DNA of 47,098 nucleotides from Nitrosopumilus sp. LS_AOA (GTDB lineage: Archaea > Thermoproteota > Nitrososphaeria > Nitrososphaerales > Nitrosopumilaceae): contig LFLC01000004.1 of the NCBI GenBank assembly GCA_001543015.1, positions 1 to 47,098 on the forward strand. Reading direction: 5' to 3'. Numbering within the stretch: the stretch's first letter is position 1; each line of letters begins with the position of its first letter. Positions 22,876 to 31,710 of this stretch are shown piece after piece. A program made the translations under genes and the position numbers. Below the pieces are notes generated by a model. It made no database searches and was not told the origin of the DNA. It saw only the letters and a list, made by a program, of their open reading frames with translations.

Positions 22876-23604
22876 ATGTCTGATGATGTACCTTTTGATG
22901 ATTTCATTGAAAAAATAAAAATTCTATCAACTGATGATGAAAAAATAAAATCATTTGGTGAGATATTTACAAATGATGCTAGTCGTGAAATTCTTCAATT
23001 ACTCTTTAATGAAGAATTATCTGCAAATCAAATTGCACAAAGGATTAATGTTTCTCTTCAACTAGTAAAATACCACATAAACAAACTTCAAGATTTAGGA
23101 GTTGTCAAAATATCTAAAATTGAAAAAAATTCAAAATCTAAAGATATGAAAATTTATTCTGCAATAAAATTTAGTTTAGTTATTGTTCCACCAAAACTTT
23201 CTAAAAAGACCAAAGAAAGTAAATTACTAGTTCGTTCTTTTAGACATATTTACAAAGTTACAGGACTTGGAATTGCAACTGGTCTTTCAGGATTACTTTC
23301 ATTATTACAACTACCTGAAAAATTTGTTTCAGTAGATAGTGTAGATGAACAATTTTATGATGAATCTCAAAAAAGCCTAAAAACTATTTCTCAAGATGAT
23401 GCCCAAGAATCTTTTTCAGCGTCTGACCTCTTGATTGAATCAGAACCTCAAGATTTTACTCAATATGATTTAGAGATTGCAGAATCTGTAATTGATTCTA
23501 ATGTTTCAGAAAGTTTTGATCTGTTTTTCCCTTTTGTAATAACTACTATAATTTTTGGTGGATTAACAATTTATTATTTTATAAAATCAAAAAAATTATT
23601 CTAA
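22876..23604 (+). CDS. ArsR-like HTH protein anchored in the membrane
   Basis: A 242-residue protein. Residues 30-100 are a winged helix: ASREILQLLFNEELSANQIA with QRINVSLQLVKYHINKLQDL and GVVKISKIEKNSKSKDMKIY. This is the ArsR/TrmB-like 'S...isyHL..L...Glv' pattern. Residues 130-150 are weakly hydrophobic (GIATGLSGLLSLLQL), and residues 218-238 (FFPFVITTIIFGGLTIYYFI) are a transmembrane helix. The Asp/Ser-rich stretch between would be outside. It may be a one-component membrane regulator of the divergent beta-propeller gene. Its 3' end overlaps the next convergent gene by 9 bases. Confidence 0.75.
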   Translation: MSDDVPFDDFIEKIKILSTDDEKIKSFGEIFTNDASREILQLLFNEELSANQIAQRINVSLQLVKYHINKLQDLGVVKISKIEKNSKSKDMKIYSAIKFSLVIVPPKLSKKTKESKLLVRSFRHIYKVTGLGIATGLSGLLSLLQLPEKFVSVDSVDEQFYDESQKSLKTISQDDAQESFSASDLLIESEPQDFTQYDLEIAESVIDSNVSESFDLFFPFVITTIIFGGLTIYYFIKSKKLF

Positions 23605-23913
23605 AGTAATTTCTATTGCAATCCTTTTTTCATTTGCTCTTTCTTCTCCTGGATATTTTAATTGAGAAATTTTTTCATTTAGTTTTTCATCTTTTACAAT
23701 TTTTGCATTTCCTAAAAAAACTGAATCATTGTATTTTATTTTGACTATGGGATTTACCATAACATTTTGAAACCAATCCCCATCTGGCTTGTGTCTTGAA
23801 ACGTAAATTTTTTCATTATAATTTACTGCTCGAAGCATTACTGAATGCTCTTTGCCTGTCTTTCTTCCTTTGGTTACCAGAATTGGTCGAAACAGTTTTT
23901 CTTTAATCTGCAT
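23596..23913 (-). CDS. Deazaflavin-dependent nitroreductase-like protein
   Basis: The start is set at the ATG 23913 (105 residues). A longer frame runs to 24072, but it would overlap the divergent PRC-barrel gene and adds a non-family lead. The sequence RPILVTKGRKTGKEHSVMLR, NEKIYVSRHKPDGDWFQNVM and VNPIVKIKYNDSVF fits the split beta-barrel F420H2-dependent nitroreductase (DUF385) pattern 'l.ttGRkSGk.r..pl', 'g..WyhNl.anP.v'. Such proteins bind F420 or flavin and reduce diverse substrates. Thaumarchaea are known to make F420. Confidence 0.7.
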   Translation of the reverse strand: MQIKEKLFRPILVTKGRKTGKEHSVMLRAVNYNEKIYVSRHKPDGDWFQNVMVNPIVKIKYNDSVFLGNAKIVKDEKLNEKISQLKYPGEERANEKRIAIEITLE

Positions 23914-24001
23914 GCGTAATTTTTCCCTGTCAAGTAATTTAACCCCATTGATAGAAATTTCTGATATTTGGTGTGATAAGCAAATCTGGGCAATTGGCAT
24001 T

Positions 24002-24454
24002 ATGCCCGTAAAACTCGAAGGAATGCCTATCAATATGGCTACTGCAGATACTTTTACTGGAAAAAAGGTCAAAGATAGAGAGGGAATTCAATATGGTAAA
24101 GTCAAACACATTCACATTAATCAAGACACCCTTACTGTATGTGGCGTAACAATTCGTCAAGGATTCAATAGAGATTATTTTCTTTCAGAAGATTACATTG
24201 ACAAATTTTCTGAAGAAACTTTGCTTCTTAGTAGACCTCCTGTAAGAATAGGAATTGCAGTTGTTGATATTGATGGTCATAAAATTGGTAAAATCAAACG
24301 ATTGCATAGGACTCCTGAAACTGATGAATTGGAATCAATCGAAGTAAAACATGGTTTGACACATTCAAAAATCCTATCAAAATCAGAGATTTGGGGAGTA
24401 GGGGAAAAAGTCATTTTAAGAATGACTAAAGAAGAATTCAAAAATATTGAATAA
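24002..24454 (+). CDS. PRC-barrel domain protein
   Basis: A 150-residue protein from the ATG at 24002 (MPVKLEGMPINMATADTFTG); the open frame extends to 23852, but that part is antisense to the neighbour. Residues 18-65 (GKKVKDREGIQYGKVKHIHI) and 85-140 (IDGHKIGKIKRLHRTPE) have the PRC-barrel pattern 'G..V.d..G..iG.v..i', so two such units may be present. PRC-barrels in archaea often mediate RNA or protein contacts. The divergent neighbour is the nitroreductase-like gene. Confidence 0.7.
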   Translation: MPVKLEGMPINMATADTFTGKKVKDREGIQYGKVKHIHINQDTLTVCGVTIRQGFNRDYFLSEDYIDKFSEETLLLSRPPVRIGIAVVDIDGHKIGKIKRLHRTPETDELESIEVKHGLTHSKILSKSEIWGVGEKVILRMTKEEFKNIE

Positions 24455-24491
24455 ACTCTTTCAAACTTCTTTTTTCACAAATCTATTTTGT

Positions 24492-24590
24492 TTATTCTAT
24501 TTTTTTAGAACATTTTGTACAAATAGGAATTCCTTCTTGAATTGTTATCTCTACATTAGATGAGTGACATTTTTGACATAATCCATTCAT
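24492..24590 (-). CDS. 32-residue zinc-ribbon microprotein
   Basis: ATG at 24590, TAA at 24492-24494. The product has two CxxC knuckles (LCQKCHSSN and PICTKCSKK) separated by a short strand pair (VEITIQEGI), a minimal zinc ribbon with nothing else. The spacing of 15 residues between knuckles is normal for rubredoxin-like zinc ribbons. It sits alone between the PRC-barrel gene and the ABC operon. Function unknown. Confidence 0.6.
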   Translation of the reverse strand: MNGLCQKCHSSNVEITIQEGIPICTKCSKKIE

Positions 24591-24656
24591 GATTTAATTT
24601 CAAAAATTACTCTTTAAATTTATTATGAGGATCGATGAATCCTTAGCAATTTATAA

Positions 24657-25676
24657 TTGAAAAAAGCGATCAAAATATTGTACTCTATTGAAACAAAGTC
24701 TCTTACAAAATCATTTGGTAAGGTAATTGCAGTAAATGATATTTCGTTTTCAGTTAAAACTGGGGAGATCTTTGGATTTTTGGGTCCTAATGGTGCTGGA
24801 AAAAGTACAACTATGATGATCCTTACAACTTTGCTAAAACCAACATCTGGTCAAGCTTTGATTTCAGAATTTGATGTAATGACAAATGCGAAAAAAGTAC
24901 GAGAAAATATTGGTTATGTTCAACAAGAAACAACAGTTGATGAATATCTCACCGGACGAGAAAATCTCTTACTGCAAGCAAAATTAAACCATATTCCAAA
25001 AAACCAAATCAAACAAAGAATTGATGAAATTTTAGAATTAATTGAATTATCTGATAAACAAAACGATGCAGTAGTTACTTACTCTGGAGGGATGCGGAAG
25101 AGACTTGATATTGCTGGCGGTCTTTTGCATAGACCAAAAGTTTTGTTTCTTGATGAGCCTACAGTTGGTTTGGATATTCAGACTCGGAGGAAGATTTGGG
25201 AGTATATCAAAAAAATTCACAAAGAATTTGACATGACCATATTTTTATCAACTCACTACATGGAGGAGGCAGACAAACTCTGTGATAGAATTGGAATTAT
25301 TGATGGTGGAAAAATTCAAGTAATTGATACTCCTGAAAATCTAAAAAATGCAATGGGTGCTGAGGTTATTTCAATAATAATGGAGAATAGTACCAATCGT
25401 AACTCTTTCTTATCTAAACTCAAGGAAATTGAATTTGTAAAAAATATTACAGAAGATGGAACAAAACTGACACTTTTTGTATCAAATGGTACCAAAGTTA
25501 TTCCAATAATTTTTCAAATTTCATCTGAACTTGAAATTAAAATTAATACAATTTCTTTAACTCGACCAACACTTGATGATGTTTTTCTTTCATACACTGG
25601 CCATGAAATAAGAGATGACAATTCAGGATTTAATCGAAAGCGTGAACACGCAAAGATGAAGAGGTTACGTTCATGA
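24657..25676 (+). CDS. ABC transporter ATP-binding protein (DrrA-like exporter)
   Basis: A 339-residue ATPase starting at TTG 24657; a TTG at 24678 is an alternative. Walker A GPNGAGKST, Q-loop near VQQETTVDEYL, signature YSGGMRKRLDI, Walker B VLFLDEPTVGLD and the H-loop STHYMEEADKLCDRI are all present. The extended C-terminal region after about residue 225 is typical of the drug-resistance/polysaccharide DrrA-NatA class. It overlaps the permease gene by 4 bases (ATGA), so the two form a two-gene exporter. Substrate unknown. Confidence 0.9.
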   Translation: MKKAIKILYSIETKSLTKSFGKVIAVNDISFSVKTGEIFGFLGPNGAGKSTTMMILTTLLKPTSGQALISEFDVMTNAKKVRENIGYVQQETTVDEYLTGRENLLLQAKLNHIPKNQIKQRIDEILELIELSDKQNDAVVTYSGGMRKRLDIAGGLLHRPKVLFLDEPTVGLDIQTRRKIWEYIKKIHKEFDMTIFLSTHYMEEADKLCDRIGIIDGGKIQVIDTPENLKNAMGAEVISIIMENSTNRNSFLSKLKEIEFVKNITEDGTKLTLFVSNGTKVIPIIFQISSELEIKINTISLTRPTLDDVFLSYTGHEIRDDNSGFNRKREHAKMKRLRS

Positions 25677-26458
25677 ATACTTTGATGTATGATACCTATA
25701 CAATTTTTTGGAGAGAAATAAAGAGATACAAGAAATCTAGAAGTGGAGTTTTAATTAGATTAATTCAACCAGCCATTTGGATAATTGTTGTTGGAAATAT
25801 TTTTTCAGGAACTCAACCACTAATCCAATCAGTTGGATTTGAAGGCGAGTATATTGAATTTATGGCACCTGGTGTCATAATACTTACTGCAATTTTTACA
25901 AGTATCTTTGGTGGTGTTAACACATTATGGGATAGACGTTATGGTTTTATGAATAAGGCATTAACTTCTCCAATCTCTCGTTCAGCAATTGCTTTGGGAA
26001 AAATGTCTGCCATTTCATTAGTTGCAGCAATGCAAGCAAGCTTGATTATAGGAATTGCTTTGGCAATTGGTGTTAATTTTCCAAACCCAATTATGATTAT
26101 ACCAATTATGGCAGTTGTTATTTTATTTTCGTTGGGATTTTCTGGAATATCTGTGATTGTGGCTGCTACTGCAAAGTCGCAGGAAACTTTTTGGGGAATG
26201 ATAAATTTTCTTGGAATGCCTTTGTTTATGCTAAGTCCTGCTCTATTTCCACTAGAACTATTACCTGATTGGCTTGCAGTTATTGCAAAACTAAATCCTG
26301 TCACATACACTGTTTTACTTGTTCGAGAATTAATGACTGGAGTTTCTGATGGAGGAATTCCAATTTTATTCAGCCTGGGAATTTTAATTCTATTTGTATT
26401 GGTGATGATTGGACTTGCAAGCTATGTGTTTACGCGTGAAGTAAACAAGCCATTTTAG
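25673..26458 (+). CDS. ABC-2 type transporter permease (DrrB-like)
   Basis: A 261-residue integral membrane protein with about six transmembrane helices. The family hallmark appears as YIEFMAPGVIILTAIFTSIF near the second helix and GMINFLGMPLFMLSPALFPL with LPDWLAVIAKLNPVTYTVLL in the C-terminal half, the ABC-2 'LP.wl..i...nPlty.v' signature. It pairs with the overlapping upstream ATPase to export an unidentified, probably hydrophobic, compound or lipid. Confidence 0.9.
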   Translation: MNTLMYDTYTIFWREIKRYKKSRSGVLIRLIQPAIWIIVVGNIFSGTQPLIQSVGFEGEYIEFMAPGVIILTAIFTSIFGGVNTLWDRRYGFMNKALTSPISRSAIALGKMSAISLVAAMQASLIIGIALAIGVNFPNPIMIIPIMAVVILFSLGFSGISVIVAATAKSQETFWGMINFLGMPLFMLSPALFPLELLPDWLAVIAKLNPVTYTVLLVRELMTGVSDGGIPILFSLGILILFVLVMIGLASYVFTREVNKPF

Positions 26459-26525
26459 ATAAAGTTGACAAAAAATCAAACTTTTGTTAACTTTGCTTAT
26501 CTTTGTAAAATTCTGAAACCACTGA

Positions 26526-28106
26526 ATGTTGTCAACTATCCCTGCTGTGATTGTAATAATTTCTGCAATTTTATTAATTAGCTCTTTTACTCAATACTCT
26601 TTTGCATTTGGAGATTATGATCTTATTTCTGAATGGGGCGAATTTGGAATAATGACTCCTGGTCACTTTTCATACCCTCAATTCATTGCAGTAGATGATG
26701 ATGGAAATTCGTATGTGAGTGATTTGGGAAATAAACGAATTCAAAAATATTCTAGCACTGGTGAATTTGTTTCCACTTGGGGACAAAGTGGAACATTGCC
26801 TGGAGAATTTCATTACCCTTCTGGAATTGCAGCAAATGACAATTTTGTTTTTGTTGCAGATCATGATTTACATACGATTCAAAAATTCTCACTAAATGGA
26901 ACCTTTGTTGATCAATGGGGCAGTTTTGGAATTCATGATGGCCAATTCAAATATCCATACGGTGTAACTATTGATTCTGAAAATAATGTCTATGTTGTAG
27001 ATACTGGAAATCAAAGAATTCAGAAATTCAATTCTGATGGAGAATTTATTTTGTCATTTGGAACTAGTGGATTGGGTGAAGGCCAATTTCTCACTGCAAT
27101 AGGAATTGATGTTGATAGTGATGACAATGTGTATGTCACTGATAAAGGAAACAAAAAGATTGAAAAATTTGATTCTAATGGTATATTGATTAAATCAATG
27201 CCTTTTCGTGGATTAAATTATATTTTCTCACCTGAGGGAATCACAATTGATTCTGAAGGAAAAATTATAGTTGTAAATACTGCAAATAATCGAGTTTTGT
27301 ATCTTGATCAAGATGATGATTTGACTTTGAATATTTTTGAGCAAATTGGTCCTTATCCTAGAACATTTTCAATGTTGACTGATGTTGCATTTGGAATTAA
27401 TGGTGAATTATTAATTATTGATTCAGCATCGCACAAAGTCCAATCCTTTGAGACTTCATTGTATGTAGAACCACAAGTAGTAGAAGTAATTGAAATTATA
27501 GTGCCTGAAATTGAATTAGATTTCTCAAATGATACAATTGATCCAACTATTATGGTTCCAAGTGATATGATCTTAGATGCTACAGGCTTATTCACCCCAG
27601 TTGTACTAGGTGATTCTATTGCATCTGATTTTGATAGTGGAATTAAAACAATTTTGAATAACGCCCCTGAAGCATTTTCCTTAGGAGTTAGTAAAGTCAC
27701 ATGGATTGCATTTGATAATGCTGGAAATACTGCTGAGGGATTTCAAACCATTACGATAAACGCATGCGGAAATGTTTATTCTGATTATAATTTGATTGTG
27801 GGAACCAATAATGATGATATTCTAATAGGAACTAGTTCTGATGATTTGATATTTGGATTAGATGGAGATGATATTATCAGTGGTTTAGATGGTAATGATT
27901 GTCTCTTTGGTGGAGATGGTAATGATGTCATTTATGGACATGATGGATATGATACAATTAATGGCGATGCTGGCAATGATATTCTAAAAGGCCAATCGGG
28001 ATCTGATGTCATTTATGGAAATTCTGGAATGGATGTAATTGATGGTGGAACTGAAAATGATCGTTGTTATGATTCAATCAATGATGTTATTGTTAATTGT
28101 GAATAA
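26526..28106 (+). CDS. Secreted NHL-HYR-RTX multidomain protein
   Basis: A 526-residue protein. A signal peptide (about 1-28, ending QYSFAFG) is followed by five or six NHL-type beta-propeller repeats (residues 30-310; for example GQFKYPYGVTIDSENNVYVV with DTGNQRIQKF). A HYR-like domain follows (about 335-415, DPTIMVPSDMILDATG and GVSKVTWIAFDNAGNTAE). Then come RTX calcium-binding nonapeptides (about 430-510, GLDGDDIISGLDGNDCLFGG and similar GGxGxDxL units). RTX motifs bind Ca2+ and stabilise exported proteins, usually in Gram-negative type I secretion; here export is presumably via Sec. Likely a cell-surface or extracellular adhesion/binding protein. Confidence 0.85.
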   Translation: MLSTIPAVIVIISAILLISSFTQYSFAFGDYDLISEWGEFGIMTPGHFSYPQFIAVDDDGNSYVSDLGNKRIQKYSSTGEFVSTWGQSGTLPGEFHYPSGIAANDNFVFVADHDLHTIQKFSLNGTFVDQWGSFGIHDGQFKYPYGVTIDSENNVYVVDTGNQRIQKFNSDGEFILSFGTSGLGEGQFLTAIGIDVDSDDNVYVTDKGNKKIEKFDSNGILIKSMPFRGLNYIFSPEGITIDSEGKIIVVNTANNRVLYLDQDDDLTLNIFEQIGPYPRTFSMLTDVAFGINGELLIIDSASHKVQSFETSLYVEPQVVEVIEIIVPEIELDFSNDTIDPTIMVPSDMILDATGLFTPVVLGDSIASDFDSGIKTILNNAPEAFSLGVSKVTWIAFDNAGNTAEGFQTITINACGNVYSDYNLIVGTNNDDILIGTSSDDLIFGLDGDDIISGLDGNDCLFGGDGNDVIYGHDGYDTINGDAGNDILKGQSGSDVIYGNSGMDVIDGGTENDRCYDSINDVIVNCE

Positions 28107-28251
28107 TACTAGTTCTTGATTTTTGTTTTATCTTTTTAGAATTACACTATGATCTTTTTTCTATAAAGACTATTCGAATCATCTAAAGTTGTATTCCATA
28201 AACAGAGAATCATTAGACAGCTTATAGGTGAAATTTCCTTTGTTGATTTCA

Positions 28252-29886
28252 ATGACTATTAAAAATGCAAAACACATTGTAATGTTTAGTATTATTGCAC
28301 TGTTTACATTGTCATCAGTAGAACTTTCAAATGCATTTGCAGAAGAAAGTAGAGAATACAAAATGATAGGAGATGTTACTCCTGTATTGACATTTACCTT
28401 CAGAGATGGAATTGAAATCTATGAATTCCCTGTATTTGAAATGAATGAAAACTTTGCAGATAACTCTGGAGTTTCATTTTCAGTAGAGGGTACTGTAACG
28501 AACTCTCCATTACTCCATGAGGCGATGGATGAGGCATACAAGTACGGTCTTTCAAACGCTGCATTTGATTATCAATTCAAATATTTTGATGTAAATGCAG
28601 ATTTTGTTAGAAACGGTGAATCCATTATTTCACTTGATTATTCCAACTGTAGAATAGATAACTATCACATTGAAACTCTTGATTCAAATGACTTTGAGAG
28701 TTATTTCAAAGAAGTTGGATTTGCAATAGTTGATATGATTGATTTTGTATGTAGTGGATTAAATTCTAGTACTGATGCATCAACTACCTCTGAATCATTT
28801 ACCAATTATGGTGAATCAGAATTCAGATTTGCAAATAACATGAAAACATCTGTCACTTTCATCTATGATAATGATTCAGAGCAAATTGAATTTCCTGTGT
28901 TTAATCTAGTTTCAGCATATGCTGAATCTGTTGATAATGTTGTTGCAGAATTCAAAGTAGAAGGACTATTGGAGTATTATCCATTATTGTATCGTGCAAT
29001 TGATAATTCAAGAGCCGTATCTGGAAATATTTACTCATCGAACATCAATTTTGATGTCCTTGTGGAATTCACAAATGGTGAACAAACACTACGAGGATTA
29101 GATTTCAGTAAATGCACAATTAGTGATGCTAAAATCACTACTCAAAGAGACAAAGAAGAAGGATTTACTGGAAAGAGTGCATTTGTACTTGTTCATCAAT
29201 TAGGTTTTACTTGTTCTGGACTAACTCCAGTTAACATGTATTATGATGAACTTAAAGGCGATACTCCTATTTGGAAAATCAAACAACTTTCAAATGTATT
29301 TCTAGAACCTATACAAAACACTGACCAGGGATTGAAAACAATTTCAACGTTTACTTTTGCAGATGGAATTGAGACTATAGAATTTTCAATGTTTAAACAA
29401 AATGAAATTCTTTCGAGAACTGAAAAAGTAAATGACGATAATGGCCAAAAAGCTTTAGCTGCTGATGCCTTTACAAGAAAAACAACATATCCCACCATCG
29501 AATTTCGAGGAATTGTTGGTGATTACCCTCTACTGTATAATCACGTAGATGAAAATCTCAAAATTCAAGGTGTCAGTGGAACTCAATTGAGAAATCTTAT
29601 AGATATTGATGTGGATATTGTATCTGACGGACAAGTAATTCGTGGTTTTAACTATGTAAATTGTAGAGCCATAAATTATGATGTTGATACTAATGCAAAC
29701 AAAGAAGAAAGTTATTCTAAAAATAAATTTGCACTAGAGAATCTATTTGACTTTGAATGTCAAGGATTCCATCCAAACAATCCTATCTATGATGCAATGT
29801 TTAGTTTTGAACAAGCAAATACTGAAAGCTCTAAAGATCTAAGAAATACTGATAGATGGAGTCCTCTCTTTACTATAAGAGAATAA
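28252..29886 (+). CDS. Secreted protein with three ~170-residue tandem domains
   Basis: The start is placed at the ATG 28252 (544 residues), giving a clean signal peptide (HIVMFSIIALFTLSSVELSN, then AFAEE); a GTG at 28228 is possible. Three repeats are evident. Each has a strand pair ending in a '.F.dG.e.iEFPvF' element, a 'v.F.veG.....PLLy.a.d' segment, an 'f.v...f..g...l..ldysnCri' segment and an 'f....v...gF.CsGl.P' end. Two conserved Cys per repeat could form a disulphide. I recall such proteins as abundant in Nitrosopumilus, but I assign no function. Confidence 0.75.
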   Translation: MTIKNAKHIVMFSIIALFTLSSVELSNAFAEESREYKMIGDVTPVLTFTFRDGIEIYEFPVFEMNENFADNSGVSFSVEGTVTNSPLLHEAMDEAYKYGLSNAAFDYQFKYFDVNADFVRNGESIISLDYSNCRIDNYHIETLDSNDFESYFKEVGFAIVDMIDFVCSGLNSSTDASTTSESFTNYGESEFRFANNMKTSVTFIYDNDSEQIEFPVFNLVSAYAESVDNVVAEFKVEGLLEYYPLLYRAIDNSRAVSGNIYSSNINFDVLVEFTNGEQTLRGLDFSKCTISDAKITTQRDKEEGFTGKSAFVLVHQLGFTCSGLTPVNMYYDELKGDTPIWKIKQLSNVFLEPIQNTDQGLKTISTFTFADGIETIEFSMFKQNEILSRTEKVNDDNGQKALAADAFTRKTTYPTIEFRGIVGDYPLLYNHVDENLKIQGVSGTQLRNLIDIDVDIVSDGQVIRGFNYVNCRAINYDVDTNANKEESYSKNKFALENLFDFECQGFHPNNPIYDAMFSFEQANTESSKDLRNTDRWSPLFTIRE

Positions 29887-29897
29887 CCTCTTTCATC

Positions 29898-29923
29898 TTT
29901 TTTTCATTTTTTTCTAAACAATA
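29898..29923 (+). terminator. Oligo-T terminator after the triple-repeat gene
   Basis: Two T-runs (TTTTTTT and TTTTTTT separated by CA) follow the stop by about 12 bases, the usual archaeal termination signal. No hairpin is needed. Confidence 0.5.
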
Positions 29924-29944
29924 TTTTCTAGTTTCGATTATTTT

Positions 29945-29979
29945 AGATCTATGTACCGAAATTGTTTCTATATAGATCT
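29945..29979. promoter_or_regulatory. Inverted repeat in the phosphate-transport promoter
   Basis: AGATCTAT (29945-29952) and ATAGATCT (29972-29979) are perfect 8-base arms with a 19-base spacer. The right arm runs into CTATACTATA (29980-29989), a likely TATA element about 45 bases before the DUF47 start, so a protein bound here could control PiT expression. Confidence 0.5.
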
Positions 29980-30030
29980 CTATACTATACGTTCATTAGG
30001 CTTAATTCTATTTTTTGAATTAGAAATCTT

Positions 30031-30660
30031 ATGGGACAATGGTTATCGTGGATTAAATCAAACGAAAAACAACTATTAACGATTCTTGATAATTTAGCAA
30101 AAAAGGCAGTTGAAACTTCAGAGGCCGTAGTAGTATTATTTTCAGATCTCAGTAATACTGAACAGGGTGAAAAAATCCATAGACTTGAAACTGAAGCAGA
30201 TCTCTTAACACGAGAAATTTTTACTGAACTAAACAAGACATTCATCACTCCATTAGACAGGGAAGACATGCAAAGAATTGCATCAAAAATTGATGATGTA
30301 ATTGATTTCATGGATGGAATTGCTTCTAGAGTGTACAGCTACAAAATTACCACTCCTCCACCATATTGTGAAAAAATGGCAGAAGAACTAGTCAAGGCAA
30401 CAAAAGAGGTAGAATACATGATATCACAACTACATAACATCAAAAATCCAAAAGATATGATTCAACATTGTAGAAATACTGGTGATATTGAGCATGTTGT
30501 AGATATTTTGTATCGTGAAGCTATCAAAGAATTGTTTGAAACAGAAGATGCAATTAAAATCATTAAACTAAAAGATATCTATGAAACAATGGAAACTGCA
30601 TCAGATAGATGTGTAGATGTTGCAGATGTAATTGAAGATATTGTTTTAAAATATTCATGA
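30031..30660 (+). CDS. DUF47 / PhoU-like Pit accessory protein
   Basis: A 209-residue all-helical protein of the DUF47 (PhoU_div, 'Pit accessory') family. Metal-binding-like E/D motifs are visible: EKIHRLETEADLLTREIFTE and DREDMQRIASKIDDVIDFMD, then LYREAIKELFETEDAIKIIK and TASDRCVDVADVIEDIV. The family occurs almost always next to PiT permeases and is thought to regulate them. Here it precedes pit by 9 bases, in one operon. Confidence 0.9.
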   Translation: MGQWLSWIKSNEKQLLTILDNLAKKAVETSEAVVVLFSDLSNTEQGEKIHRLETEADLLTREIFTELNKTFITPLDREDMQRIASKIDDVIDFMDGIASRVYSYKITTPPPYCEKMAEELVKATKEVEYMISQLHNIKNPKDMIQHCRNTGDIEHVVDILYREAIKELFETEDAIKIIKLKDIYETMETASDRCVDVADVIEDIVLKYS

Positions 30661-30669
30661 GTTGATAAT

Positions 30670-31656
30670 ATGATCGAGATAGCCATTGCTGCAATAATTG
30701 TAGCATTAATCTTTGATTTTGTAAATGGTTTTAATGATTCTGCAAATTCTGTTGCAACAGTTATTGGAACACGTGTTCTAAAACCAATTCATGCAGTAGG
30801 GTTATCTGCTGCCATGAATTTCATCGGTCCTTTTGTTTTTGGTGTAGCTGTAGCAACTACAATAGCTAAAGGAATTGTTAGTCCTGATGACATTACTGTT
30901 TACATGATAATTGGTGGATTGGCTGGTGCTATTAGCTGGAGTGTATTGTGTACCTATTTTGGATTACCAATTTCAAACAGCCATTCTTTAGTTGGTGGAA
31001 TTATGGGTGCAGGAATTATGGGATTAGGTTTTGAAAAATTAGTTTTTGGTGGTTTGACTAAAATTTTTGCAGGAATTGTAATTGGACCAATTGGTGGAAT
31101 AATTGTTGGTTTACTATTAACTGGCTTAATAATTACACTCTTTGCAAATTATAGACCTGCAGTTGTAAACAAAACTTTTGGCAGATTACAAATTATTTCT
31201 TCAGCTTGGTTTGCTTTAACTCATGGTGCAAATGATGGACAAAAAACTATGGGTATTATTGTTTTAATTTTATTTTCAGCAGGAATGGTTCCTAATCTTG
31301 AAATGCCTCTGTGGGTAATTTTAGCTGCAGCATCTGCAATGGGATTGGGAACTTTCTTTGGAGGTTACAAAGTTATCAAAACACTTGGTGTAAAAATTAC
31401 AAAACTCAAACCATATCAGGGATTTGCTGCAGAAACTGGGGGTGGATTGATGCTGGCAGTTTTTGCAATATTTGGTATTCCTGCTAGTACTACACATGTC
31501 ATTACAGGCACAATTATGGGAGCTGGTTCTGCACGAAGAAAGCGTGCTGTACGCTGGAGCGTTGGGAGACAAATTGTTTTTGCATGGATAATTACAATTC
31601 CTGGCAGTGCTGCAATGGGCATTGGCTTTACCTATGTGATTAGCTTATTTGTTTGA
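30670..31656 (+). CDS. pit: PiT-family inorganic phosphate permease
   Basis: A 328-residue transporter of the PiT family (PF01384) that imports phosphate by cation symport. The two inverted signature repeats are plain: FDFVNGFNDSANSVATVIGT near residue 15 and ALTHGANDGQKTMGIIVLIL near residue 182, each with the conserved N-D/D pair. About nine to ten hydrophobic helices are predicted. It follows the DUF47 gene. The minus-strand frames inside it are shadows. Confidence 0.93.
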   Translation: MIEIAIAAIIVALIFDFVNGFNDSANSVATVIGTRVLKPIHAVGLSAAMNFIGPFVFGVAVATTIAKGIVSPDDITVYMIIGGLAGAISWSVLCTYFGLPISNSHSLVGGIMGAGIMGLGFEKLVFGGLTKIFAGIVIGPIGGIIVGLLLTGLIITLFANYRPAVVNKTFGRLQIISSAWFALTHGANDGQKTMGIIVLILFSAGMVPNLEMPLWVILAAASAMGLGTFFGGYKVIKTLGVKITKLKPYQGFAAETGGGLMLAVFAIFGIPASTTHVITGTIMGAGSARRKRAVRWSVGRQIVFAWIITIPGSAAMGIGFTYVISLFV

Positions 31657-31710
31657 GTATCTGCAATACCTTGATTTTTATTTCAGCAAAAATTTTTTTG
31701 AGATGCTAAT

